Assembly: GCA_002328585.1 (NCBI GenBank)
Contig: DCUV01000039.1
Coordinates: forward strand, 4,919-47,188
Direction of reading: 5' to 3'
From: Spirochaetia bacterium UBA2205
GTDB lineage: Bacteria; Spirochaetota; UBA4802; UB4802
DNA length: 42,270 nucleotides
The translations under genes were made by a program, and so were the position numbers. Positions 16,520-24,526 of this stretch are shown here, in pieces; position 1 is the first letter of the stretch; each line of letters starts with the position of its first letter. Below the pieces are notes generated by a model. The model made no database searches and was not told the origin of the DNA. It saw nothing but the letters and a program-made list of their open reading frames with translations.

Positions 16520-18475
16520 ATGAAGAAATGTATGGCACTAGTGTGTATGTTTTTTATTCTTACTGTATCAGTATATGCCCAGGATATTACAATTATACAG
16601 ACAACCGATTTGCACTCGCATTTTTTAGGTTTCTCGCCCAATATTGATTATACACCTGCAACTATCAATGATGACAATACTGTTGGTGGGTGGGCACGCA
16701 TTGCCACTGTAATAAACGATACCAAAAAGAGCAGAAAAAATCCTGTACTGGTACTTGATTCAGGTGATTTTCTGATGGGTTCATTGTTCCATCTTCTTTG
16801 CAGGGAAGAGGCATTTGAGTTGCGTTTAATGAAAACAATGGGATATGATTGCATCACATTGGGCAATCATGAATTTGATCTGTTTCCGGATGGGCTGACT
16901 CGCATTATACAATCAGCCAAACGGTACAATGCTCTGCCGGCGATAGTTGCTTCAAATGTCGTCTTCAGTGCGGAAAGTAAAGATGATGACAGCCTTGAAA
17001 AAGTCTTTGAACAGGAGCTTGTTAAGACATATACGGTTTTGCAAAAAGGAACATTAAAAATAGGATTGTTTGGTATTATTGGAAAAGATGCTGCGGAGGT
17101 TTCCCCTTTTGCCGATCCTGTAACATTTGCCGATCAGGTAAAGACAGCTACCACCATGGTTGATATCTTGAAAAATAAAGAGAAGGTGGATGTTGTTATA
17201 TGCCTTTCGCACAGCGGTATAAAGTATTATAAAAATAAAAATAAAAAAGAAATAGATCCCGACCGCTCTGAGGATGTGCAATTGGCAAAAGTAGTCAATG
17301 GTATTGATGTTATTATCAGCGGACATACTCATACAAAGATTCCCAAACCACTTATTGTCAATAAAACAATCATTACACAATCGTATGAATACGGCAAACA
17401 GGTTGCCGTGCTCGATTGCACTGTCTCTAACGATGGTGTATCGTTAAAAGACTATAGCTATATTGATATAAACGATACTATAAAAGGTGATGCTGCTATT
17501 ACTGCAATGATTCAGCAATTTACACAGGTAATCAATCAAAAGGTACTATCGCCCATGAAACTGCAATGGAACAGTATACTTGCTAAAACAACGTTTAATC
17601 TTACATTAAAAGAGGATGAGTGTAACCTTGGCAATCTGATTGCTGATTCCATACAATGGTATGTTAATAACGTTGATGCCAATCCCGATGATCCTGACAG
17701 CAGGGTAACATTGGGTGTTATATCAGGCGGGGTTATCCGTGATAACCTTTTGGTTGGCAAAACCGGGAAGGTTGCATTGTGTGATGCCTTTGCGGCAATC
17801 CCGCTTGGCATTGGCATGGATGATACCATGGGCTATCCTTTGATAACCTGCTATCTGTATGCCTCTGAGATTAAAAAGGCTCTGGAAATTTTAACCAGTA
17901 TTTACCCTCTTAAGGGCAGTGATTATTTTATTCATGTCTCCGGAGTAAAGTTTACGTATAATCCCAACCGTATGCTCTTTGACAGGGTAACGGAAATCCG
18001 GGTTGGCGATGAACATGCTGGGTATAATCTTCTGGATTATTCAAGCAACAATAAAAAATTGTATCGAGTATCAGCAGATATTTACAATGCTACGTTTTTA
18101 AAGATTATAGGTAATTTTACGTGGCACATACTGGATATTGTGCCTAAATGGCGCGATGGAAAACCTATAGAAAGCTTAAAGGATGCCCGCGTGGATGCAG
18201 ACAAAAAAAAGGCAGGTATTCAGGAGTTGAAGGAATGGCAGGGTGTTATTGCATATATACAAAGTTTCAAGGATGAAGATGGCGATGGCATACCCGATAT
18301 ACCGGCAATGTACAGGGGCAAGCTTGACAGGATAGTGGTTGAGGCAAGCCTTAATCCGTATAGCATGCTCAAACGTGGCACAACGGTTACGTGGATTGGG
18401 TTTGTGGTATTTCTTTTTGTTCTGGCGATAGTTGGTGGTATTGTGTATGCAGTGGTAAAAAGGATGCGAAGATAG
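16520..18475 (+). CDS. Membrane-anchored 5'-nucleotidase / cyclic phosphodiesterase (UshA family)
   Basis: This is a periplasmic or surface nucleotide hydrolase. A signal peptide covers about residues 1-20 (MKKCMALVCMFFILTVSVYA). The metallophosphoesterase domain follows, with TTDLHSHF (27-34), DSGDFLMGS, GNHEFD (about 115), a histidine in CLSHSG and GHTHT (about 268). The 5'-nucleotidase C-terminal substrate domain is at about 340-530 (NLGNLIADSIQW). Near residue 585 DEDGDGIPD is a calcium-binding EF-hand/TSP3-like loop, and about 624-647 is a hydrophobic segment followed by KRMRR, a C-terminal membrane anchor. ATG 16520 fits the signal peptide; the frame is open to 16499. It is followed with a 1-base overlap by a tail-anchored protein gene. 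Confidence 0.92.
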   Translation: MKKCMALVCMFFILTVSVYAQDITIIQTTDLHSHFLGFSPNIDYTPATINDDNTVGGWARIATVINDTKKSRKNPVLVLDSGDFLMGSLFHLLCREEAFELRLMKTMGYDCITLGNHEFDLFPDGLTRIIQSAKRYNALPAIVASNVVFSAESKDDDSLEKVFEQELVKTYTVLQKGTLKIGLFGIIGKDAAEVSPFADPVTFADQVKTATTMVDILKNKEKVDVVICLSHSGIKYYKNKNKKEIDPDRSEDVQLAKVVNGIDVIISGHTHTKIPKPLIVNKTIITQSYEYGKQVAVLDCTVSNDGVSLKDYSYIDINDTIKGDAAITAMIQQFTQVINQKVLSPMKLQWNSILAKTTFNLTLKEDECNLGNLIADSIQWYVNNVDANPDDPDSRVTLGVISGGVIRDNLLVGKTGKVALCDAFAAIPLGIGMDDTMGYPLITCYLYASEIKKALEILTSIYPLKGSDYFIHVSGVKFTYNPNRMLFDRVTEIRVGDEHAGYNLLDYSSNNKKLYRVSADIYNATFLKIIGNFTWHILDIVPKWRDGKPIESLKDARVDADKKKAGIQELKEWQGVIAYIQSFKDEDGDGIPDIPAMYRGKLDRIVVEASLNPYSMLKRGTTVTWIGFVVFLFVLAIVGGIVYAVVKRMRR

Positions 18476-18966
18476 TGAGTGAAATAGAAGAAGTATTAAT
18501 GCAAATAAAAGAAAGCAAGTCATCTTTGGAAATGTACAAAAAAGCAAGGGAATTAGCTGGAGAGATAAATAATTACTTTAAAAAGAATGATATTTGGGAA
18601 GTTACTGTCCATCCTCGTGAAGATCGAGAAGATGAATTGCATATATTGTGGTTACTACGCAATTCCGATAGGTATGGTATAGGTGTTGGAAAGAAATGCT
18701 TTATAATGGAAGATTATCCAAGTGTGAAATACAAGTATAATAAAAATCCTATAAATGATTTAGTGATTCAAAATATAGATAATTTGATAATGGATACAGA
18801 AAAAGATATAAATGTATTGGAAAACAAACTGAAAGAAATTCAAAAAAAGGAAAAAATTGAATGTATCAAAGATTTCTGGTTTATAAAAAATTTAAAGTGG
18901 ATTATACCCATAATAATAGCATTTTTCACATTACTTTTTACATTTTTAATGTATAAGAAGATGTAA
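18475..18966 (+). CDS. Unknown tail-anchored coiled-coil protein
   Basis: I start it at GTG 18475, which shares one base with the nucleotidase stop (TAGTG); AGGA lies upstream. It has 163 residues. An N-terminal coiled helix is followed by a central segment with EVTVHPREDREDELHILWLL, then a second coiled coil (MDTEKDINVLENKLKEIQKK). A hydrophobic C-terminus (about 140-160) ends LMYKKM. There is no signal peptide, so the likely topology is a cytoplasmic protein held by a C-terminal tail anchor. No family is recognised. The tight overlap suggests co-expression with the nucleotidase, although one protein faces out and the other in. Confidence 0.72.
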   Translation: MSEIEEVLMQIKESKSSLEMYKKARELAGEINNYFKKNDIWEVTVHPREDREDELHILWLLRNSDRYGIGVGKKCFIMEDYPSVKYKYNKNPINDLVIQNIDNLIMDTEKDINVLENKLKEIQKKEKIECIKDFWFIKNLKWIIPIIIAFFTLLFTFLMYKKM

Positions 18967-19094
18967 GTAAAATTTAATGATATATTTTAGTTTTTACTAT
19001 ACTGGTTGTTAGTATTTAATTCTTAGAATGATATGGTTTGGTGAATAATGGGAAAAGTATTTTATATTATAGTATTTCTTTTTAAAGAGTAATC

Positions 19095-19327
19095 ATGTCA
19101 ATAGCAACGATTACTAAAAAAGGGCAGATTACCTTACCGGCTCAATTCAGAAAACAATTAAAAACAAATGTTGTGTTAATTGAATGATAGACAATACAAT
19201 AACAATCTCCTCTGCTATAAATCTTGGTGGTGTTTTCAATGCATACGCATTAAAAGAAAAAGGTGCAGATGAGATTATGTCTTTAGAAAAAGAGGCTTAT
19301 AACGATGCTATCATCAAAAAATTCTGA
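19095..19327 (+). pseudogene. Frameshifted AbrB/MazE-type antitoxin gene
   Basis: The first frame reads MSIATITKKGQITLPAQFRK and stops at a TGA at 19185-19187 after 30 residues; this is the SpoVT/AbrB swapped-hairpin start. From 19187 the +2 frame continues with IDNTITISSAINLGG and ends GADEIMSLEKEAYNDAIIKKF at 19327, a typical antitoxin C-terminus. Restoring one base before TGATAG joins the two parts into one 77-residue reading frame. I therefore infer a one-base deletion. The 3' end overlaps the MNT gene start by 23 bases, so the antitoxin belonged to the toxin-antitoxin cluster that follows. Confidence 0.75.
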
Positions 19328-19661
19328 AACAATATTATCCATGCGAAGAAAGGTTTTAAAAGAACAGAACTACAAAAAGGCACTGGATAAAACCAATAGA
19401 GCAGTTGCCTATCTATATGGCTGTGGTGCACAGGCTGTTTATATATTTGGTTCATTAGTATATAACACCATGTTTGATGAAATGTCCGATGTTGATATAT
19501 ATGTGGAAGGATTGCCACGGGGAAAGCAAAAAGGTTTGTTCAGAGCACTGGATGAAATATTTGGTGAAATAAAATTTGATCTGTTTTTTGATGACGATGT
19601 GCTCAGACCTGAAATTGCTATAAAAATAAAAAAAGAAGGTAAGTTATGGAAGCCCTCTTAG
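19305..19661 (+). CDS. MNT-domain nucleotidyltransferase (type VII antitoxin-like)
   Basis: This protein has 118 residues and is a minimal nucleotidyltransferase. The motif GS followed by 11 residues then DVD (FGSLVYNTMFDEMSDVDIYV, about 46-65) is the polymerase-beta-type active site. A third acidic position lies in KFDLFFDDD near residue 91. MNT proteins of this kind neutralise HEPN ribonuclease toxins, in studied cases by adding AMP to the toxin. It overlaps the frameshifted AbrB gene at its 5' end and the HEPN gene by 16 bases at its 3' end, giving the expected MNT-HEPN pair. The catalytic residues look intact. Confidence 0.82.
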   Translation: MLSSKNSETILSMRRKVLKEQNYKKALDKTNRAVAYLYGCGAQAVYIFGSLVYNTMFDEMSDVDIYVEGLPRGKQKGLFRALDEIFGEIKFDLFFDDDVLRPEIAIKIKKEGKLWKPS

Positions 19662-20122
19662 CTGATATTAAATCGGATTTGACATATTTACAAAAAGAAA
19701 AATCCAGTATACAGCGAAAGTTGCTCCGGTTGCAATCTGAAAAGGATCCTGAAAATATTGACTCGCACATAAAGGCTATTGCCGGGTCATTGCATTCAAT
19801 ATATACTGAATGTGAAAATATTCTGGAGAGGGTTGTCCGCACTGTTGATGGCGATATCCCATTGGGGGAAGATTATCATAGTTTGCTTTTACGAAGAGCT
19901 ATCACTACAATAGATGCCATTAGACCTGAAATTCTTAGTATTGAAACGTATGCCAAACTGGATGAATTGCGAGCATACCGACATAAATTCAGGAATATAT
20001 ATCTTTATTAAATAGCTCCAGCCCGTATAATAGATTTAGCACAGGAAGGTATTGCATTGGTAGATCAGTTTCATAATGATATTGATGTTTTTTGTGCGTT
20101 TTTATCCAGCAAACAACCGTAA
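19646..20122 (+). pseudogene. HEPN toxin gene interrupted by one in-frame stop
   Basis: The frame from ATG 19646 encodes 121 residues of a HepT-like HEPN protein, ending LRAYRHKFRNIYLY at a TAA at 20009-20011. The same frame continues without further stops for 36 codons (IAPARIIDLAQEGIALVDQF onward) to a TAA at 20120-20122. The continuation resembles the normal C-terminal helix of the family, so full length would be about 158 codons. The RNase motif (Arg...His in RAYRH) is before the stop. It is either a nonsense mutation that disarms the toxin, a readthrough site, or a sequencing error. It overlaps the MNT antitoxin gene by 16 bases. Confidence 0.75.
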
Positions 20123-20201
20123 AAAATAAAAAAATTAAAAAAATTTTTAAAATTTCCCCCGCAAAAGCGTATTAATACATAAACACACTGAGGAGGTTAC
20201 T

Positions 20202-21719
20202 ATGCTTTCGCGGGCTACTTCGCTGGTTATCCATGGAATTGAAGCGCATCTCATTGATGTTGAGGTTGATATTGTAAAGGGGCTTCCCAACTTTACCATT
20301 GTTGGGCTGCCTGATTCCATTATCCGTGAATCAAAGGACAGAATCCGTTCGGCAATTGAAAATTCAGGATTTGAATTTCCGCCCAAAAATTTTATTGTAA
20401 ATTTAGCACCTGCCGGCTATCGCAAAGAAGGAGCAAATCTTGATTTGCCCATTGCGGTTTCCATTCTGGTAGCTACAGGGCAGGTTGAGAGTACACAGCT
20501 TGCCATACCCATGGTTGGGGAGCTTTCGCTTGATGGCAGGGTGCGGCCCATTAAAGGTGTTATTGCAATGGCAATTGCTTTGTACCATGCTGGTATCAAA
20601 GAGATTATTGTTCCGTATGCAAACCGCAATGAGGCAACGGCTATAGAAGGGATCAAGGTGTACCCTGTAAAGGATATTGCTCAGGCAATAGAAGCCTGCA
20701 ATGGTACCATGCAGCCATATACGGAACATGTAAGTGGGGATAGTTCATGGAATGGCTACCTTGATATGGCAAGCGTCATGGGACAGGAAACAGCCAAACG
20801 TGCCATGGAGATAGCTGCTGCCGGACGGCACAATATTTTAATGTATGGACCGCCAGGTTCAGGGAAAACCATGCTTGCGCGGTGCGTTCCAGGCATTTTA
20901 CCGCCGCTTACCAAAGAGCAGGCAATTATGACCACCATGATACATTCGGTTGGTGGTGTGCTTGCTCATGGGCAGGGATTGGTTTATATGCCGCCGTTCA
21001 GAGCCCCGCACCATACCAGCTCTGATGCAGCGCTGGTTGGCGGAGGCAAAATACCCAATGTTGGTGAGGTATCGTTAGCTCATAATGGTGTACTGTTTTT
21101 AGATGAGTTTGTTGAATTTCGTAACGATGTGATACAGGCATTGCGTCAGCCACTTGAAGATTGCCAGATTACCATATCGCGTGCGCTGGGAACCATGACA
21201 TTCCCTGCCGATTTTATGCTTGTTGCATCCAGCAACCCGTGCCAGTGCGGCTACCTCTTTGATCCTGAAATACCGTGCAAGTGTACAACGGGTAAAATAC
21301 GCAATTACTTTTCAAAGATTGCCGGGCCCATACTTGACCGGATTGATATCGAGGTGCTTGTAGGCAGGGTTCCCTATAAGGATTTACTGGGCAAAAGCAA
21401 TGCTGAAAGCTCGGCAAGGGTAAGGGAACGGGTGGTTAAGGCACGAGAAAAACAGCGGCAGCGTTTTTCCGGAAAAACAACAACCTGCAATGCACGTATG
21501 ACAAGCGATGAGGTCAAAGAATTTTGTGCCATCAATGGCGAGTGTGAATCAATTCTTGAACTGGCAATAAAGCGCATGAATCTATCCGCTCGCAGTTTTT
21601 TTAGAATCCTCAAGGTTGCACGAACCATAACCGATCTTGATGATGCGGAATCCATTGAAAAACGGCATATACTGGAAGCATTGTCATATAAAAATCTACA
21701 GCGTTACTATGAAATTTAA
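20202..21719 (+). CDS. comM: ComM/YifB branch-migration helicase
   Basis: This is an AAA+ protein of the Mg-chelatase-like subfamily. ComM is a hexameric helicase that drives branch migration of incoming single-stranded DNA during natural transformation; in non-competent species the role is less clear. It has 505 residues, normal length. The N-terminal ChlI-like domain is at about 1-170 (VDIVKGLPNFTIVGLPD, NLAPAGYRKEG). Walker A is GPPGSGKT (about 216) and Walker B is VLFLDEF (about 298). ASSNPCQCG, the CKC segment and DRIDIEV follow, then the C-terminal Mg-chelatase domain (SARSFFRILKVARTIADL-like). GAGGAGG precedes the ATG. It is relevant to the uptake-sequence hypothesis for the GCGATAG motif. 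Confidence 0.94.
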   Translation: MLSRATSLVIHGIEAHLIDVEVDIVKGLPNFTIVGLPDSIIRESKDRIRSAIENSGFEFPPKNFIVNLAPAGYRKEGANLDLPIAVSILVATGQVESTQLAIPMVGELSLDGRVRPIKGVIAMAIALYHAGIKEIIVPYANRNEATAIEGIKVYPVKDIAQAIEACNGTMQPYTEHVSGDSSWNGYLDMASVMGQETAKRAMEIAAAGRHNILMYGPPGSGKTMLARCVPGILPPLTKEQAIMTTMIHSVGGVLAHGQGLVYMPPFRAPHHTSSDAALVGGGKIPNVGEVSLAHNGVLFLDEFVEFRNDVIQALRQPLEDCQITISRALGTMTFPADFMLVASSNPCQCGYLFDPEIPCKCTTGKIRNYFSKIAGPILDRIDIEVLVGRVPYKDLLGKSNAESSARVRERVVKAREKQRQRFSGKTTTCNARMTSDEVKEFCAINGECESILELAIKRMNLSARSFFRILKVARTITDLDDAESIEKRHILEALSYKNLQRYYEI

Positions 21720-21722
21720 TAA

Positions 21723-22664
21723 TTGAATATATGTGCTTTACACTATATTTTTCTATTGACGAATGTTCATAACAATAAAAAAACAGTAGTTTGTAGTGTT
21801 AACAACGGGAGGCTTTCTATCTGGATTGTTTATGCTTTGTTATGTGCATTGTTCCTTGCTATTGGTGATGCGCTGGTTAAAAACGCACCAGCAATGCATC
21901 CTGCAACCATTGCTGCCGGGCGTGTCTTCTTTTCATTACCGGTGTTATGGGCGATAGCTCTTGTAAATGGTATCCCTGCTATCAATGGTGATATTATCTA
22001 TGCATTGTTGCTTTCACCGCCTATTGAGGTGGTTGCGCTTGTTTTATATATGCGAGCGTTACAGATATCACCCATGTACAGGACACTCCCGTTTCTGGCG
22101 TTTACCCCGCTTCTTCTTATTATAACCGCATGGGTGCTATTACATGAAAGGGCGTCCCTGTCTGGGATTATTGGTATTGTATGTGTGGTTTTGGGAACGT
22201 ATAGCCTTTATTTTCAGCGTGGTCAAAGTTTGCTGGTGCCATTGAAAACAGTTTTCCATGATAAGGGTTCGTTAATGATGCTCATCGTGGCGGTTTTGTA
22301 TAGTATCACCGCAAATTTTGGCAAGATGGGTGTTATCTGCTCTAGTCCCGCTTTTTTTGGCGCTATCTATTTTACCATAATGGTTATTATTCTTGGTATA
22401 TGGTGTGCCTGTGCTGATTCTATCAAAAATATTTTTACAAAAAACATTGTTGTTATTGGATTAACGCAGGGGATTATGATAACATTTCATATGCTTGCTG
22501 TGGCGATAGCTCCGGTAAGCTACATGGTTGCTGTTAAGCGTTCCAGCATGCTGATAGGCATTATATTTGGTTCTATCTTCTTTGGCGAAAAGAATCTATT
22601 ACAGCATGGTATCGCAGCGTTGATTATACTAACTGGCATTGGAATTATCAGCATCGCGGGGTGA
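21723..22664 (+). CDS. EamA/DMT-family transporter
   Basis: The protein has about ten predicted membrane helices in two EamA repeats. The first repeat begins near SIWIVYALLCALFLAIGDALVK and the second near MLIVAVLYSITANFGKMG. The substrate is unknown (amino acids, nucleotides or sugars in relatives). The start is unclear. TTG at 21723 gives a 34-residue polar extension unlike the family. GGGAGG at about 21808 is followed by no ATG, GTG or TTG in this frame within 20 bases; only ATC or ATT occur. The true start is probably near 21815, or the recorded sequence lost a start codon. It lies 3 bases after comM. Confidence 0.82.
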   Translation: MNICALHYIFLLTNVHNNKKTVVCSVNNGRLSIWIVYALLCALFLAIGDALVKNAPAMHPATIAAGRVFFSLPVLWAIALVNGIPAINGDIIYALLLSPPIEVVALVLYMRALQISPMYRTLPFLAFTPLLLIITAWVLLHERASLSGIIGIVCVVLGTYSLYFQRGQSLLVPLKTVFHDKGSLMMLIVAVLYSITANFGKMGVICSSPAFFGAIYFTIMVIILGIWCACADSIKNIFTKNIVVIGLTQGIMITFHMLAVAIAPVSYMVAVKRSSMLIGIIFGSIFFGEKNLLQHGIAALIILTGIGIISIAG

Positions 22665-22977
22665 TGTTGTAAAAATGATACAGTGAAATTAATATTCAAC
22701 AGGGAAAGGCATGAGATTGATAAATAATATGTACAAATATATAAAAATGATTAGTTTACGGTAACTATCACCCCCATAAAACAAAAAAATTGGGTGTCTG
22801 AAGTAACAATGCTATGAAGAAAACGATAAAAATTCATAAAAAATATAAAAAAATACATGAGATAAGGCGCACACAATAAAAATAGCATGAAAAATGCAAA
22901 GTTGGCATAATAGTTGCTTATATTATGACATACACTATGTGAATATACTATGAATGGGTATAGATAAGGAGGACTCA
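22665..22977. other. Intergenic region, little content
   Basis: No gene is supported here. It contains a one-mismatch relative of the dispersed motif on the minus strand near 22760 (GTGATAGTTACC), then AT-rich sequence. AAGGAGG at the right end is the ribosome site of the Cys-cluster protein gene. TTGCTT then TATGTG with 16 bases between, around 22913-22940, is a weak promoter candidate. Confidence 0.4.
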
Positions 22978-23181
22978 ATGGAAAATACAGTTTGTTCAAC
23001 ATGCATTAACAGGAATATATGCAGTAAAGAAAGTCTGGCTCATTGTGAACACTATGATGTTGTTTTGACAAGGGCTGAAGTGGTTGATCTTTTGAAAAAC
23101 ACCCGTGAACAAGATCCTGGCAAATTTCAAACTATATTGAATGGTATCAAAAAGACCTACCATATTAATTTAGCTTACTAA
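22978..23181 (+). CDS. Small cysteine-cluster protein
   Basis: This protein has 67 residues. The frame is open from ATG 22954, but AAGGAGG lies 6-12 bases before ATG 22978, which fixes the start. The N-terminal half is CSTCINRNICSKESLAHCEHY, a C-x2-C-x5-C-x7-C pattern followed by His, suitable for one zinc or iron-sulfur site. The C-terminal half is helical. No family is recognised. It is monocistronic and has its own strong terminator, suggesting substantial independent expression. Confidence 0.72.
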   Translation: MENTVCSTCINRNICSKESLAHCEHYDVVLTRAEVVDLLKNTREQDPGKFQTILNGIKKTYHINLAY

Positions 23182-23196
23182 TCACAATACGATAGA

Positions 23197-23226
23197 GGGG
23201 CGGGTTAACATCCGCCCTATTTTATT
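23197..23226 (+). terminator. Rho-independent terminator
   Basis: GGGCGG (23198-23203) pairs with CCGCCC (23212-23217) around GTTAACAT, then TATTTTATTACTTTT follows. It lies 16 bases after the stop of the Cys-cluster gene. The stem is short but all G-C. Confidence 0.8.
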
Positions 23227-23271
23227 ACTTTTGCCTACCATTGAAAATAATGAAATAATAATTATATCATG

Positions 23272-24231
23272 TTATGCCTTGATGCACCTAACACGGTGGT
23301 CTTTATTTTTTTGTATAAGGCTTACAGGAGCGTGTAAGCAATTGGCATCTCCCCGGTAACATCGTGGATAGAATACACATCCTGCTGGTGGTTTGCTTAT
23401 AATAGGGACAGTACCGGGGATTGTTGCAAGCCGTTTTGTTTTTTTGTGCAGTGAAGGTATACAGCTCATAAGCCCCTGTGTATAGGGGTGTAAAAAATTA
23501 TTAAATATTTCTTTAGTTGGTGCAATCTCTACAATTTCTCCGGCATACATTATGGCAATGACATCCGCAACGTTTGCAACTATTCCTAAATCATGTGTGA
23601 TGAGCAGCATGGACATATGCTGGCTTTTTTGCAGTGTCAGCAGCAGGTCAAGTATCTGTGACTGAATGGTAACATCAAGCGCCGTTGTTGGTTCATCAGC
23701 AATTAAAAGTTCAGGCTTTGCCGCAAGCGCCATGGCAATCATTGCACGCTGTCGCAAACCACCTGATAGCTCATGAGGATACGAGTAATATCGGCTGGAA
23801 GGGTTGGGAATCCCCGCTTTTCCCAGCAATGCAATGGTGTAATCCTTTGCTTCAGCTTTCCGTAAATGTAAATGGAGCTCAACCGCTTCCTGAACCTGAT
23901 ATCCAATGGTAAATACAGGATTAAGCGATGTCATTGGTTCCTGAAATATCATCGCAATGTTTTTGCCGCGTATAGACTGCAATGTTGCATCAGGACATTG
24001 CAAAAGATTCATGTCATTATACATGATTGAACCTTTTTCAATGACACCGGGCTTTGGAACTAAATGCAACAGTGAATATGCAGTTACCGATTTTCCGCAT
24101 CCTGATTCGCCAACAAGCCCTAATGTTTTTGCTCTGGGTATTTGCAGTGAAAGGTTACGCACAGCATAGTTTTTCCCATACATGCTGCTAAATGAAATGG
24201 TAAGGTTTTCTATGGTAACTATCGCTTGCAT
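23272..24231 (-). CDS. Oligopeptide/dipeptide ABC transporter ATP-binding protein (OppD/DppD type)
   Basis: This is the ATPase subunit of a peptide (or nickel/sugar) importer of the PepT family. Walker A is GESGCGKS (about 41-48), the Q-loop is in IFQEPMTSLNPVF, the ABC signature is LSGGLRQR (about 155), and Walker B is LLIADEPTTALD. It has 319 residues, ending with the oligopeptide C-terminal extension (PAGCVFYPRCYRGDANC) typical of OppD/DppD. Such proteins normally act with OppF and two permeases; none is in the window. Its ATG shares one base with the stop of the upstream unknown gene (TAATG), so it is translationally coupled to it. Confidence 0.92.
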   Translation of the reverse strand: MQAIVTIENLTISFSSMYGKNYAVRNLSLQIPRAKTLGLVGESGCGKSVTAYSLLHLVPKPGVIEKGSIMYNDMNLLQCPDATLQSIRGKNIAMIFQEPMTSLNPVFTIGYQVQEAVELHLHLRKAEAKDYTIALLGKAGIPNPSSRYYSYPHELSGGLRQRAMIAMALAAKPELLIADEPTTALDVTIQSQILDLLLTLQKSQHMSMLLITHDLGIVANVADVIAIMYAGEIVEIAPTKEIFNNFLHPYTQGLMSCIPSLHKKTKRLATIPGTVPIISKPPAGCVFYPRCYRGDANCLHAPVSLIQKNKDHRVRCIKA

Positions 24232-24512
24232 TATACTATATTTCGGCTTCGCTTTATTAATTCAAATCCCTGACCCTCAAGCATGGCATACAGTTGTGGT
24301 AAATCAGCGTTGTCACTTTTATATTTATAGATAGTTGCATCCTTATAGGCAAGAATTTCTGCTATTGCAACATCAACAACCTGCAATGTGCCGGGTGCAA
24401 CCTCTCGTGCGCGCTTTTCATTGATTTGCGTAAAGGCAACTTTTGTAATATCGTTGGTGCGTAACGTGTTTATAAACTCATGAATGGAATCAAACAATAT
24501 TTCGCGCTGCAT
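24231..24512 (-). CDS. Unknown 93-residue protein
   Basis: This is a soluble protein with no signal peptide. It opens MQREILFDSIHEFINTLRTN and ends GQGFELIKRSRNIV. The alternating helix/strand pattern suggests a compact alpha/beta domain. I recognise no family. Its stop codon overlaps the OppD-type ATPase start by one base, and it lies 14 bases after the phosphoesterase-like lipoprotein. The coupling suggests it is made in stoichiometric proportion to the ATPase. Confidence 0.7.
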   Translation of the reverse strand: MQREILFDSIHEFINTLRTNDITKVAFTQINEKRAREVAPGTLQVVDVAIAEILAYKDATIYKYKSDNADLPQLYAMLEGQGFELIKRSRNIV

Positions 24513-24526
24513 AACCCACCTTAATG

